Source: Stenotrophomonas sp. (GTDB lineage: Bacteria > Pseudomonadota > Gammaproteobacteria > Xanthomonadales > Xanthomonadaceae). Taken from it: a stretch of DNA of 14,520 nt. This document shows positions 1-6,866 of this stretch, one piece after another (position 1 is the first letter of the stretch; each line of letters starts with the position of its first letter). A model generated the notes under the pieces. That model saw nothing but the letters and a program-made list of their open reading frames with translations, was not told the origin of the DNA and did not search any database. Position numbers and translations under genes: made by a program. The stretch is taken from positions 1 through 14,520 of the forward strand of contig DOKO01000370.1 of assembly GCA_003510825.1 (NCBI GenBank). Direction: 5' to 3'.

Positions 1-1589
1 TGCAGGCGCAGTCGGCCGCGCTGCCCGCGCTGGTGGACCGCCTGCAGGCGATGACCAGCGCCTTTGAACAGCACAGCACGGCCGCCAACGAGCGCCTGCT
101 GACAGGCCAATCCGACTTCCTCACCCACAGCCAGGCATTGCAGGAACGGCTGGCGGTCTCGCTGCAGCAGTCGCTGCGCGAAGGCGCCGAGGCCAGTGCC
201 GCCGCCATTGCCGGCGCGCTGCAGCCGATGGCGGAAACCACGCTGGCAGGGCTGGCCAACCATGGCCAGGCATTGCATGCGCGCGTCGAAAGCGCCGTGC
301 AGCAGCAGCTGGCCGGCCTCAGCGAAGGCTTCGAGCGCAGCCGCGTGTCCACCGAAGCGAGCTGGGCCAGGATCATCGCCGAGCAGACCCAGGCACAGCA
401 GGCACTGGTGGCCGATCTGCGCCAGCACCTGCAGGCCTTCAGTGAGGGCCAGGGCGCACAGGCCGAGACCGTGCTCGCACGCATCGGCGAGCGACTGCAG
501 GCCGACGCCGCCGGCAACACCAATGCATGGCGCGCCGCTGCCGAACAGCAGCAGGCCGTGAACGCCGCGCTGGTGGAGCGCCAGCAACAGGCACTGCAGG
601 CGGTCGGCGCACAGCTGGGTACGCAGGCACAGGCGCTGCTGCAGGCATTGGACGAGCGCCATGCCGCGGGCCAGTCGCTGCTGCAGGATCACGAGGCGCA
701 GCGTTCGCAGGACTGGCAGGCCGCACAGGCCGCGGCCGCCAGCGCGCATGCGGAACTGCAGGCGGGGCTGGACGCACGCGAGCAGCAGCGCCAGGCGCGC
801 TGGGATGCGGTGGCTGCCGAGCTGCAGCAGGCGCACGTCGCCCTGCAGACCCAGTTGCAGGCCGGCGACGCGCAGCGCCTGCAGCAGTGGAGCGCGGCAC
901 TCGACGCCATCGCGCAGGGCCTGGCCGAGCGCCAGCAGCAGGTCTGCGAAACCCTGGCCAGCACCGCGCAGCAGATCGGCGAGAACGGCCGCGAACAGGC
1001 CAGCGCCACCCTGGCCGAAGTCTCGACGCTGCTGCAGACCGCCGCCGACGCCCCCAAGGCCGCGGCCGAGGTCATCAACGAACTGCGCAGCACCCTGTCC
1101 GAGAGCCTGGTGCGCGACAACAAGATGCTGGAAGAACGCGGCCACCTGCTGGCCACCGTGCAGACCCTGCTGGAAGCGATCAACCACGCATCGCACGAAC
1201 AGCGCAGCGCCGTGGATGCGCTGGTGGGCGGATCGGCCGAGCTGCTGGAACGCGTCGGCAGCCGCTTCACCGACCACATCGCCGCCGAGACCGGCAAGCT
1301 CGATGGCATCGCCGAGCACCTCAGCGGCAGCGCAGCGGACGTCGGCCAGCTGGCCGGCACCTTCGGCGCCGCCGTCGAGCAGTTCGGCGCTGCCTCCACC
1401 GAACTGTCCGGGCGCCTGGAACAGATCGGCGGCGCGCTGGACGCCTCCCTGGCGCGCAGCGATGAGCAGCTGGCCTACTACGTGGCGCAGGCACGCGAGG
1501 TGGTCGACCTCAGCCTGCTGTCGCAGAAGCAGGTGATGGAAGAGCTGCAGCAGCTGGCCACCCGCCGCGGCAAGGCCGGCAGCGCATGA
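1..1589 (+). CDS. DUF802-like long coiled-coil protein, 5'-truncated by window edge
   Basis: The reading frame is open through the left edge (first full codon at base 3), so this is the C-terminal part, about 528 residues. The GTG at 33 lies inside the gene and is not a start. The visible part is hydrophilic, dominated by Ala, Gln, Glu and Leu, with heptad-like spacing throughout and no membrane segment: a long coiled-coil tail. Numbered from the GTG at 33, Trp residues recur at 111, 166, 228, 257 and 286, the last three exactly 29 apart, which fits short tandem repeats of the kind that define DUF802. The last 150 residues resemble chemoreceptor-type helical bundles. The stop overlaps the start of the MotB-like gene by 4 nt (ATGA), so the two are probably translationally coupled. 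Homologues as I recall them have N-terminal membrane helices, which would lie left of the window. Function is unknown; a ZorA/MotA-like partner of the next gene is an inference. Confidence 0.75.
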   Translation, partial: QAQSAALPALVDRLQAMTSAFEQHSTAANERLLTGQSDFLTHSQALQERLAVSLQQSLREGAEASAAAIAGALQPMAETTLAGLANHGQALHARVESAVQQQLAGLSEGFERSRVSTEASWARIIAEQTQAQQALVADLRQHLQAFSEGQGAQAETVLARIGERLQADAAGNTNAWRAAAEQQQAVNAALVERQQQALQAVGAQLGTQAQALLQALDERHAAGQSLLQDHEAQRSQDWQAAQAAAASAHAELQAGLDAREQQRQARWDAVAAELQQAHVALQTQLQAGDAQRLQQWSAALDAIAQGLAERQQQVCETLASTAQQIGENGREQASATLAEVSTLLQTAADAPKAAAEVINELRSTLSESLVRDNKMLEERGHLLATVQTLLEAINHASHEQRSAVDALVGGSAELLERVGSRFTDHIAAETGKLDGIAEHLSGSAADVGQLAGTFGAAVEQFGAASTELSGRLEQIGGALDASLARSDEQLAYYVAQAREVVDLSLLSQKQVMEELQQLATRRGKAGSA

Positions 1590-2224
1590 GCGACGAACTG
1601 GAGGTCGACGGCGGCTCGCACGCCCCGATCTGGGCGGCATTCGGCGACCTGATGTCGGTGCTGCTGGGCGCCTTCGTGCTGATCCTGGTCGGCGTGGTGG
1701 CGGTGCAGCTGGAACTGTCGCAGCGGCTGGACCAGGAAGTGAAGCAGCGCCAGGCCGAGGCCAAGCGCCTGCAGACGCTGGAGCAGGCACTGGCTGGCCC
1801 GTTGGCCGCCGGCCGGGTGACCCTGGTCGATGGCCGCATCGGCATCAGCGGCAGCGTGCTGTTCGCGCTCAACTCGGACCAGCTGCAGCCGGAAGGCCAG
1901 GAGCTGCTGCGCAGTTTGGCCGCACCGCTGGCGGCGTACCTGGGCTCGCGCGAAGAGATCCTGATGGTCAGCGGCTTCACCGATGACGCGCCGATCCGCG
2001 ATGGCAACCGCCGCTACGCCGACAACTGGGAGCTGTCCGCGCAGCGTTCGCTGACGGTGACCCGCACGCTGATTGCCGATGGCGTTCCGGCCGATGCGGT
2101 GTTTGCCGCCGCGTTCGGCAGCGAGCAGCCGGTCAGTTCCAATGCCGATGAAGCCGGCCGCGCGCGCAACCGCCGCGTGGAGATCGCACCGATTCCCAAG
2201 CCGAAGGCCGCTGATGGCAAGTAA
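1586..2224 (+). CDS. MotB/ZorB-like OmpA-family inner-membrane protein
   Basis: 212 residues. A short cytoplasmic N-terminus is followed by one membrane helix (about residues 15-41) containing FGDLMSVLLGAF. Asp21 sits near the cytoplasmic start of the helix, as does the proton-carrying Asp of MotB and the equivalent Asp of ZorB. A short coiled coil (about 42-70) leads to a C-terminal OmpA-like peptidoglycan-binding domain (about 85-200). It is recognisable from VSGFTDDAP, NWELSAQRS and the closing GRARNRRVE, with the conserved Arg/Asn positions of the family. There is no signal peptidase site, so the helix should stay as an anchor. It overlaps the upstream coiled-coil gene by 4 nt and the downstream small gene by 11 nt. 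The family assignment is firm. The role as a stator-like ion channel with the upstream protein is inferred; a simple cell-wall anchor is the alternative. Confidence 0.88.
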   Translation: MSDELEVDGGSHAPIWAAFGDLMSVLLGAFVLILVGVVAVQLELSQRLDQEVKQRQAEAKRLQTLEQALAGPLAAGRVTLVDGRIGISGSVLFALNSDQLQPEGQELLRSLAAPLAAYLGSREEILMVSGFTDDAPIRDGNRRYADNWELSAQRSLTVTRTLIADGVPADAVFAAAFGSEQPVSSNADEAGRARNRRVEIAPIPKPKAADGK

Positions 2225-2594
2225 GCCGCAGCCGCCGCGGGAAGGCCTGCGCGCACTGGTGCGCGACCTGGATGCCGGCTCGCGCAGCCTGCCGCATTAC
2301 CCGCAGCTGCCGATGCTGGACCAGGTGCGCCGCGAGTGGAGCGAGCTGCGCAGTGAAGTGCAGGTGCGCCGTTCGCTGCGCGCGGAGGCCCCGGCCGATG
2401 GCGGCCCCTTGAATTCGGCGGTGCTGGTGCAGCGCATGCTGGATACGATGCAGGCCACCAGCCCCGGCTACCTGCGGCACTTCATCGACTACATCGACAC
2501 GCTGTCCTGGCTGCAGGCGTTGCAGGATGGCGCGGCGAGCGCCGCGGATACCGCGAAGCCCAAGCGCACGCGCAAGCCCCGCACCGCGGGCTGA
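2214..2594 (+). CDS. DUF2894-like small protein
   Basis: 126 residues from the ATG at 2214, which overlaps the end of the MotB-like gene by 11 nt and has a GAAGG-like ribosome site just upstream. The frame is open further upstream (to 2073), but that would sit deep inside the previous gene. The core, about residues 36-105, contains the stretch GGPLNSAVLVQRML followed by SPGYLRHFIDYIDTLSWL, which I recognise as the DUF2894 pattern. The C-terminus is a basic low-complexity tail (KPKRTRKPRTAG). It has no signal peptide or membrane segment, so it is probably cytoplasmic. I recall DUF2894 proteins elsewhere being longer, so this may be a short form. It is the third gene of the operon with the coiled-coil and MotB-like genes; its role in that set is unknown. 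Confidence 0.7.
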   Translation: MASKPQPPREGLRALVRDLDAGSRSLPHYPQLPMLDQVRREWSELRSEVQVRRSLRAEAPADGGPLNSAVLVQRMLDTMQATSPGYLRHFIDYIDTLSWLQALQDGAASAADTAKPKRTRKPRTAG

Positions 2595-2607
2595 TCCCGT
2601 TGCCCCG

Positions 2608-2683
2608 GTAGTGCCGGCCGCTGGCCGGCAGCCGCGCATCATCACGCCTCACCATGCGTTTGCCGGCTAGCGGCCGGCACTAC
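2608..2683. repeat. SMAG/GTAG-type REP pair (inverted dimer)
   Basis: Two copies of a short palindromic unit face each other. The left copy (2608-2631) begins with GTAG and has an 8-bp stem, TGCCGGCC with GGCCGGCA, around the loop GCT. The right copy (2661-2683) is the same unit on the minus strand, ending in CTAC, with one G-T pair in the stem. The pair starts 13 nt after the stop of the DUF2894-like gene. GTAG-headed stem-loops of this kind are the chromosomal REP family described in Stenotrophomonas. The pair could stop or stabilise the upstream transcript; no T-run follows, so it is not a classical intrinsic terminator. Confidence 0.85.
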
Positions 2684-2712
2684 CGCCGCATTGCGCTGTA
2701 CCGAAGATGACA

Positions 2713-2730
2713 ATGTCACCAGACAGTCAT
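2713..2730 (+). promoter_or_regulatory. Possible Pho box (PhoB site)
   Basis: Two direct heptamers, ATGTCAC and CAGTCAT, are separated by 4 nt, so the GTCA cores are exactly 11 nt apart. This matches the layout of the PhoB consensus (CTGTCAT, 4 nt, CTGTCAT) at 5 of 7 and 6 of 7 positions. It lies 133 nt before the ATG of the receptor gene. No convincing -10 box follows at the usual distance. The site overlaps a small palindrome, TGACA-A-TGTCA (2708-2718), so another regulator is possible. The call rests on pattern matching by eye. Confidence 0.38.
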
Positions 2731-2863
2731 CTATGTAGCGCACCATTTTCACGTTGACCACGCGGCGCCTGCAGCGCCAGCGGTCGCATCCGTTGTCCCC
2801 CCTCCCGAAACCCATGAGCTCCGCACACATGCGGTGGCTCGTGCCTGCCTGAGTGTCTGTAAC

Positions 2864-5182
2864 ATGACGAAGAATATGTTGGCCGCCGCGCTGTCCATCG
2901 CGCTTGCTCCCGCGGCCTGGGCGCAGGACGCTGCCCCGACCTCCAGCACCGCCTCCGCAACCGACCTCGACGCCGTCTCGGTGATCGGCAGCGGTGAAGC
3001 GCGCCAGGTGCAGCGCATCACCCGCGAGAACCTCGACATCCTGCCGCCGGGCACCAGCCTGCAGAAGACCCTCAACCTGCTGCCGGGCGTCAACGCACAG
3101 TCGGCCGACGCGCTGGGCACCAACGAACAGTCGATGACCCTGAGCCTGCGCGGCTTCAATTCCACCCGCCTGGGCTACACCCTGGATGGCGTGCCGCTCG
3201 GCGATGGCGCCTACAACAACTACAACGGCCTGACCATCAACCGTGCGCTGATCAGCGAGAACATGGCCGGCGCCGAACTGGCCGTGGGCATCGGCAGCCT
3301 TGGCACACCGTCCACCAGCAACCTCGGCGGCACCATCTCCTACACCTCCGACCGCCCGGCCAAGGAGCTGGGTGGCCGCGTCGTGCAGACCTTCGGCAGC
3401 GATGCCAACCGCCGCACCTTCGTGCGCGTGGACAGCGGCGAGTACAACGGCTTCTCCGGCTACGTGTCGGGCATGAATGCCGTGTCGGACCTGTGGAACG
3501 ACCAGACCGCCTACAACGAATCGACCACGAAGCAGTTCAACGCCAAGGGCATGTGGAACTTCGACGGCGGCCAGATCACCGGCTTCGTCAACACCTCGCG
3601 CACCAGCCAGGCCGACTATTTCTACCTGTCCAAGGACGAAATGGCGCGCGGCCTGGGCTGGGACTGGGGCGGCTACGCACCGGACTGGAACAAGGCCGTG
3701 GCCAAGGCGTACTGCAACACCGCCAGCTTCAACGCCAGCAAGTGCGACAGCAGCGGCCCGGACAAGGACGCCGACGGCGCCTTCACCGCCGGCCAGATCC
3801 TGCGCGATGACAACCTGTACTACCTGACCGGCGATTTCTTCATCGCCGATGGCTTCAGCCTGCGCGCCGTGGCCTACCACCACGACGACCGTGGCGAAGG
3901 CCACAACTGGAACAGCGGCGCTTACTCGCACAAGGGCACCGCGCAGGAAATCCCGATCATCTTCCGCAACACCATCTACACCATCGACCGCGACGGCGGC
4001 ACGCTGTCGTTCGATTGGGATCTGGGCGCGCACCGCATCGAAGGCGGCGTCTGGTACGAGCGCAACACCAGCAGCGCCGAGCGCTACCAGACGGCGGTGG
4101 ACGGCCCGCGCGACATGAGCGGCATGAACACCAGCCAGGCCGACACCGGTGTGTTCGCCCAGCGCACCCGCTGGAAGACGCACCAGTTCTACCTGAAGGA
4201 CACCTGGCGCCTGCTCGACGATCGCCTGACCCTGGAGTTCGGCGCCAAGAGCCCGCACGCCACCTCCGATGCAGAGGCCCTGCCTGGCGATGCGAAGACG
4301 CCGATCTCGGCCAGTTCCAACAACCAGTTCGCGACCGGCACACTGAAGGCCAGCAAGAACTTCCTGCCCAGCGTCGGCGCCAACTTCCGCATCACCGACC
4401 ACCACGAAGTGTTCGCCAGCTACGCCGAGAACATCGCCATGTTCCAGGGCGGTTTCAAGCTGGGCCCGCAGGCCGTGAGCCAGGCCACCTGGAATGCGCA
4501 GGGCAAGCTGAAGCCGGAAGAATCGCGTTCGATCGAAGCCGGCTACCGCTTCGTCACCGACACCCTGCAGACCTCGCTCGCCGCCTATAGCGTGCGCTTC
4601 GACAACCGCCTGCTGCAGTACAACCCCTGCGACTCGCGCCAGCCGGTGGGCCCGACCTGCGGCAACCGCTTCTACAACGTCGGCGGTGTCGACAGCCGTG
4701 GCGCCGAACTGACCGTGCTGTGGACCCCGAACGAGCACTTCAGCTGGTACACTTCGGCCTCACTGAACCGTTCGACCTACGCCTCCAACTACGTGCAGGC
4801 CGGCGTCGAGCAGCAGATCAAGGGCAAGATCCAGACCGATACGCCCAAGCAGCTGCTGGCCACCGAGATCACCTGGCGTGACAACGGCTGGTTCGCCAGC
4901 CTGCGCGGCAAGTACACCGGCGAGCGCTTCTACACCTACACCAACGACCAGGGCTTCGGCGGCTTCACCGTCTTCGACATGGCCGGCGGCTACGACTTCG
5001 GCCAGGTCGGTTTCGCCAAGGGCGTGCGCCTGTCGGTGAACGTGACCAACCTGACCGACAAGCGCTACGCCAGCAACCTGGATTCGAGCGTGTTCGCCGC
5101 CAGCGATCCGACCGGCAAGCTGTACGTGTTCCATGCGTCGGCGCCGCGCCAGGTGTTCGGCACCATCGACGTGCGCTTCTAA
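2864..5182 (+). CDS. TonB-dependent outer-membrane receptor
   Basis: 772 residues from the ATG at 2864. That start gives a clean signal peptide: MTKN, then a hydrophobic core, with cleavage after residue 20 (AWA before QDAA). A GTG 30 nt upstream is in frame but would add a non-signal-like extension; neither start has a strong ribosome site. A TonB-box-like stretch, LDAVSVIG (35-42), precedes the plug domain (about 50-165, with LSLRGFNSTR and the conserved LDGVP). A 22-strand-type barrel follows and ends in the expected terminal Phe (TIDVRF). Two cysteine pairs, Cys284/294 and Cys589/599, are each 10 residues apart and probably form disulfides in external loops. It pairs with the phytase-like gene 35 nt downstream. 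The substrate is not readable from sequence: an organic phosphate is favoured by the neighbour and the possible Pho box, a ferric siderophore by the nearby ent operon. Confidence 0.93.
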   Translation: MTKNMLAAALSIALAPAAWAQDAAPTSSTASATDLDAVSVIGSGEARQVQRITRENLDILPPGTSLQKTLNLLPGVNAQSADALGTNEQSMTLSLRGFNSTRLGYTLDGVPLGDGAYNNYNGLTINRALISENMAGAELAVGIGSLGTPSTSNLGGTISYTSDRPAKELGGRVVQTFGSDANRRTFVRVDSGEYNGFSGYVSGMNAVSDLWNDQTAYNESTTKQFNAKGMWNFDGGQITGFVNTSRTSQADYFYLSKDEMARGLGWDWGGYAPDWNKAVAKAYCNTASFNASKCDSSGPDKDADGAFTAGQILRDDNLYYLTGDFFIADGFSLRAVAYHHDDRGEGHNWNSGAYSHKGTAQEIPIIFRNTIYTIDRDGGTLSFDWDLGAHRIEGGVWYERNTSSAERYQTAVDGPRDMSGMNTSQADTGVFAQRTRWKTHQFYLKDTWRLLDDRLTLEFGAKSPHATSDAEALPGDAKTPISASSNNQFATGTLKASKNFLPSVGANFRITDHHEVFASYAENIAMFQGGFKLGPQAVSQATWNAQGKLKPEESRSIEAGYRFVTDTLQTSLAAYSVRFDNRLLQYNPCDSRQPVGPTCGNRFYNVGGVDSRGAELTVLWTPNEHFSWYTSASLNRSTYASNYVQAGVEQQIKGKIQTDTPKQLLATEITWRDNGWFASLRGKYTGERFYTYTNDQGFGGFTVFDMAGGYDFGQVGFAKGVRLSVNVTNLTDKRYASNLDSSVFAASDPTGKLYVFHASAPRQVFGTIDVRF

Positions 5183-5204
5183 GCCAAGCGCCCTGACCGA
5201 TCCC

Positions 5205-5209
5205 GAGGA
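5205..5209 (+). promoter_or_regulatory. Ribosome binding site of the phytase-like gene
   Basis: GAGGA, 8 nt before the ATG at 5218, in the 35-nt gap after the receptor stop codon. It fixes the start of the phytase-like gene. The gap leaves no room for an obvious promoter, which supports cotranscription with the receptor gene. Confidence 0.75.
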
Positions 5210-5217
5210 ATCCACCG

Positions 5218-6669
5218 ATGTTTGCTACCGCCCTGTTGCTGGCCGCCCTCTCCGCCAGTGGATACTCCGCCCCGCATGAAGCCAGTGGCGTGCCGCCGCG
5301 CACGCTGCAGCTGGGCGGCCGTACCTACGTGGACAAGGGGCTGGTCGCAGCCGGGCGGTTGCCGGCGGGCACGGTGGATTTCCTCGGCGATACGCTGGGC
5401 TCGTTCTCTTCGCTGGCGGTGCAGCCGGGCACCTGGAGGCGCACCGCCAGCGGCTACGAGGGCGTGCTGTGGACCCTGCCCGACCGTGGCCGCAATGATC
5501 CCGAGGCCGGCCTGTTCTATGACTATGCCGGCCGCGTGGAGCGCATGCGCCTGCGCATCGACCTGCGTGCCGGCAAACCCGGCACGGTCACCCTCGTGCC
5601 GGACAAGGGCGTGGTGCTGAAGGACTTCAACGGGCAAGCCTTCACCGGTGCGGACCCGGGTGAGCACACCGTCACCCAGCGCGAAGTGGTGCTGCCCTCC
5701 CCGGCCGATGGCGTTGGCGCGGGCAAGGTCTCGCTGGACGCCGAATCGTTGCAGTTCACTGCCGACGGCCATTTCTACGTGGGCGATGAGTACACCGCCA
5801 ACGTCTACTACTTCGATGCCCAAGGGCAGCTGCAGGGCGTGATCGTCCCTCCCGTGGCGATCCAGCCTCGCACTGATGGCAAGCCTGCGTTTGGTTCGCT
5901 GGCACCGCCGCAGAGCGGCCGCCGCAACAACCAGGGCGTGGAAGGCATGGGCCTGTCGCCGGACGGCAGCCGACTGATCGTGGCCCTGCAGAGCGCCACC
6001 CTGCAGGACAGTGCCAAGGGCAATGCCGCTGGGCGGATCAATACGCGCGTCCTGGTCTATGACGTGACGACCTCGCCGACGCCGCAGCAGCCGATTGGCC
6101 ATTACGTGATGGCCCTGCCCGCCTACGCGCACGACGGCAAAGGCAAGTTGGACCGCACCGCCGCGCAGAGCGAATTGCGCGCGCTGGATGCCAATCGCTT
6201 CCTGCTGCTGGCCCGCGATGGCAACGGTCTCGGCAAGGACGGCGATGACCCGATCGTCTACAAGTCCGTGCTGCTGGTGAATCTGGCCGAGGCGAGCAAT
6301 CTGGCCGGCACCGCGTATGAGACCGGCACGGCGTCGGTGCTGGCCGACCCTGCCAGCACGGTGTTGAAGGAAGGCATCACCCCGGCACGCAGCGATGAAC
6401 TGCTGAACCTGCTGGATCGCCCCCAGCTGGCCCGCGTGGGCCTGGACCTGGAGACCGCGCGCGGCCCGCATGCTGGATTGCTGTCGGAGAAGTGGGAGGC
6501 TATGGACGTTCTGCCCGCGCTGGACCCGCAGCACCCGAAGGACGTGCTGCTGTTGATCGGCAACGACAATGACTTCATCGCCCGCCACTGCCGCATGCAG
6601 GGCGAAACCTGCGACAGCCCCTACGACAACGACAACCGCATGCTGGTCTACCGCCTGACCCTGCCGTAA
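5218..6669 (+). CDS. Secreted esterase-like activity of phytase family protein
   Basis: 483 residues. The N-terminus MFATALLLAALSASG is a signal peptide, with cleavage likely near residues 18-24, so the mature protein is periplasmic or exported. The body matches the Phytase-like (esterase-like activity of phytase) domain, a beta-propeller-like fold. It shows DRGRNDPEAGLFYDY (89-103), SLDAESLQFTADGHFYVGDEY (172-192, the family's 'D-x-E-G/S-L ... G-D-E' blade), and NNQGVEGMGLSPDGSRL (237-253). The acidic residues in these blades could bind metal, as in beta-propeller phytases. Proteins of this family often lie next to TonB-dependent receptors in xanthomonads, as here. The true substrate is unproven: it could be a phosphomonoester, phytate or another ester. 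A catecholate-ester hydrolase acting on imported siderophore is less likely, because it lacks the alpha/beta-hydrolase GxSxG fold of known siderophore esterases. Confidence 0.85.
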   Translation: MFATALLLAALSASGYSAPHEASGVPPRTLQLGGRTYVDKGLVAAGRLPAGTVDFLGDTLGSFSSLAVQPGTWRRTASGYEGVLWTLPDRGRNDPEAGLFYDYAGRVERMRLRIDLRAGKPGTVTLVPDKGVVLKDFNGQAFTGADPGEHTVTQREVVLPSPADGVGAGKVSLDAESLQFTADGHFYVGDEYTANVYYFDAQGQLQGVIVPPVAIQPRTDGKPAFGSLAPPQSGRRNNQGVEGMGLSPDGSRLIVALQSATLQDSAKGNAAGRINTRVLVYDVTTSPTPQQPIGHYVMALPAYAHDGKGKLDRTAAQSELRALDANRFLLLARDGNGLGKDGDDPIVYKSVLLVNLAEASNLAGTAYETGTASVLADPASTVLKEGITPARSDELLNLLDRPQLARVGLDLETARGPHAGLLSEKWEAMDVLPALDPQHPKDVLLLIGNDNDFIARHCRMQGETCDSPYDNDNRMLVYRLTLP

Positions 6670-6674
6670 GACAT

Positions 6675-6697
6675 CGCCGGGCATGGCCCGGCGCTAC
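6675..6697 (-). repeat. SMAG/GTAG-type REP unit, GC-rich subtype (copy 1)
   Basis: Perfect 8-bp stem CGCCGGGC with GCCCGGCG around the loop ATG, followed by CTAC, so the unit reads GTAG-first on the minus strand. It begins 5 nt after the stop of the phytase-like gene and may act as its transcript end. Confidence 0.85.
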
Positions 6698-6724
6698 CGG
6701 GAATCGACACCTGCCGTGGCCTGC

Positions 6725-6747
6725 CGCCGGGCACGGCCCGGCGCTAC
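6725..6747 (-). repeat. SMAG/GTAG-type REP unit, GC-rich subtype (copy 2)
   Basis: Same stem as the copy 50 nt upstream (CGCCGGGC with GCCCGGCG), loop ACG, then CTAC. Same orientation, so the two units are a direct repeat with a 50-nt period. Confidence 0.85.
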
Positions 6748-6767
6748 CGGATCAATTCGCTGTCTTC

Positions 6768-6829
6768 TGTAGAGCCGAGCCCATGCTCAGCTGGGTTCTG
6801 CCGAAGCCGAGCATGGGCTCGGCTCTACA
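6768..6829. repeat. SMAG-type REP inverted pair, second subtype; likely bidirectional transcript end
   Basis: Two arms of 25 nt (6768-6792 and 6805-6829) are inverted copies with one mismatch, separated by 12 nt. Each arm carries its own small hairpin (AGCCGAGC with GCTCAGCT in the left, GCTCGGCT in the right) headed by GTAG. The whole block can fold into one long cruciform or hairpin. It lies between the convergent phytase-like and entA genes, 38 nt from the entA stop, where it could end transcription from both sides. The stem sequence differs from the two neighbouring REP units. Confidence 0.85.
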
Positions 6830-6866
6830 ACATCGCGACCGTTCGAGGCATCGGATCCACAGCAGG

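Noticed and set aside
1..2594. Canonical Zorya defence system
   Set aside because: The MotB-like gene fits ZorB, but no ZorC/ZorD/ZorE-like effector follows; DUF2894 and then REP units do instead.
2764..2778. GGCGC/GCGCC hairpin in the receptor 5' region
   Set aside because: Only a 5-bp stem with no T-run or conserved riboswitch layout; common in GC-rich DNA.
2814..2852. 12-residue leader ORF just before the receptor gene
   Set aside because: It starts with ATG and ends 11 nt before the receptor start, but has no ribosome site and no regulatory codon run. Such short ORFs are expected by chance.
2595..2863. Fur box upstream of the receptor
   Set aside because: I looked for a match to the GATAAT-based Fur consensus on both strands and saw none.
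2642..4738. 698-residue open frame on the minus strand
   Set aside because: It is antisense to the clear TonB-dependent receptor, has Val/Ala/Gly-rich composition without domains, and is explained by high GC at third codon positions.
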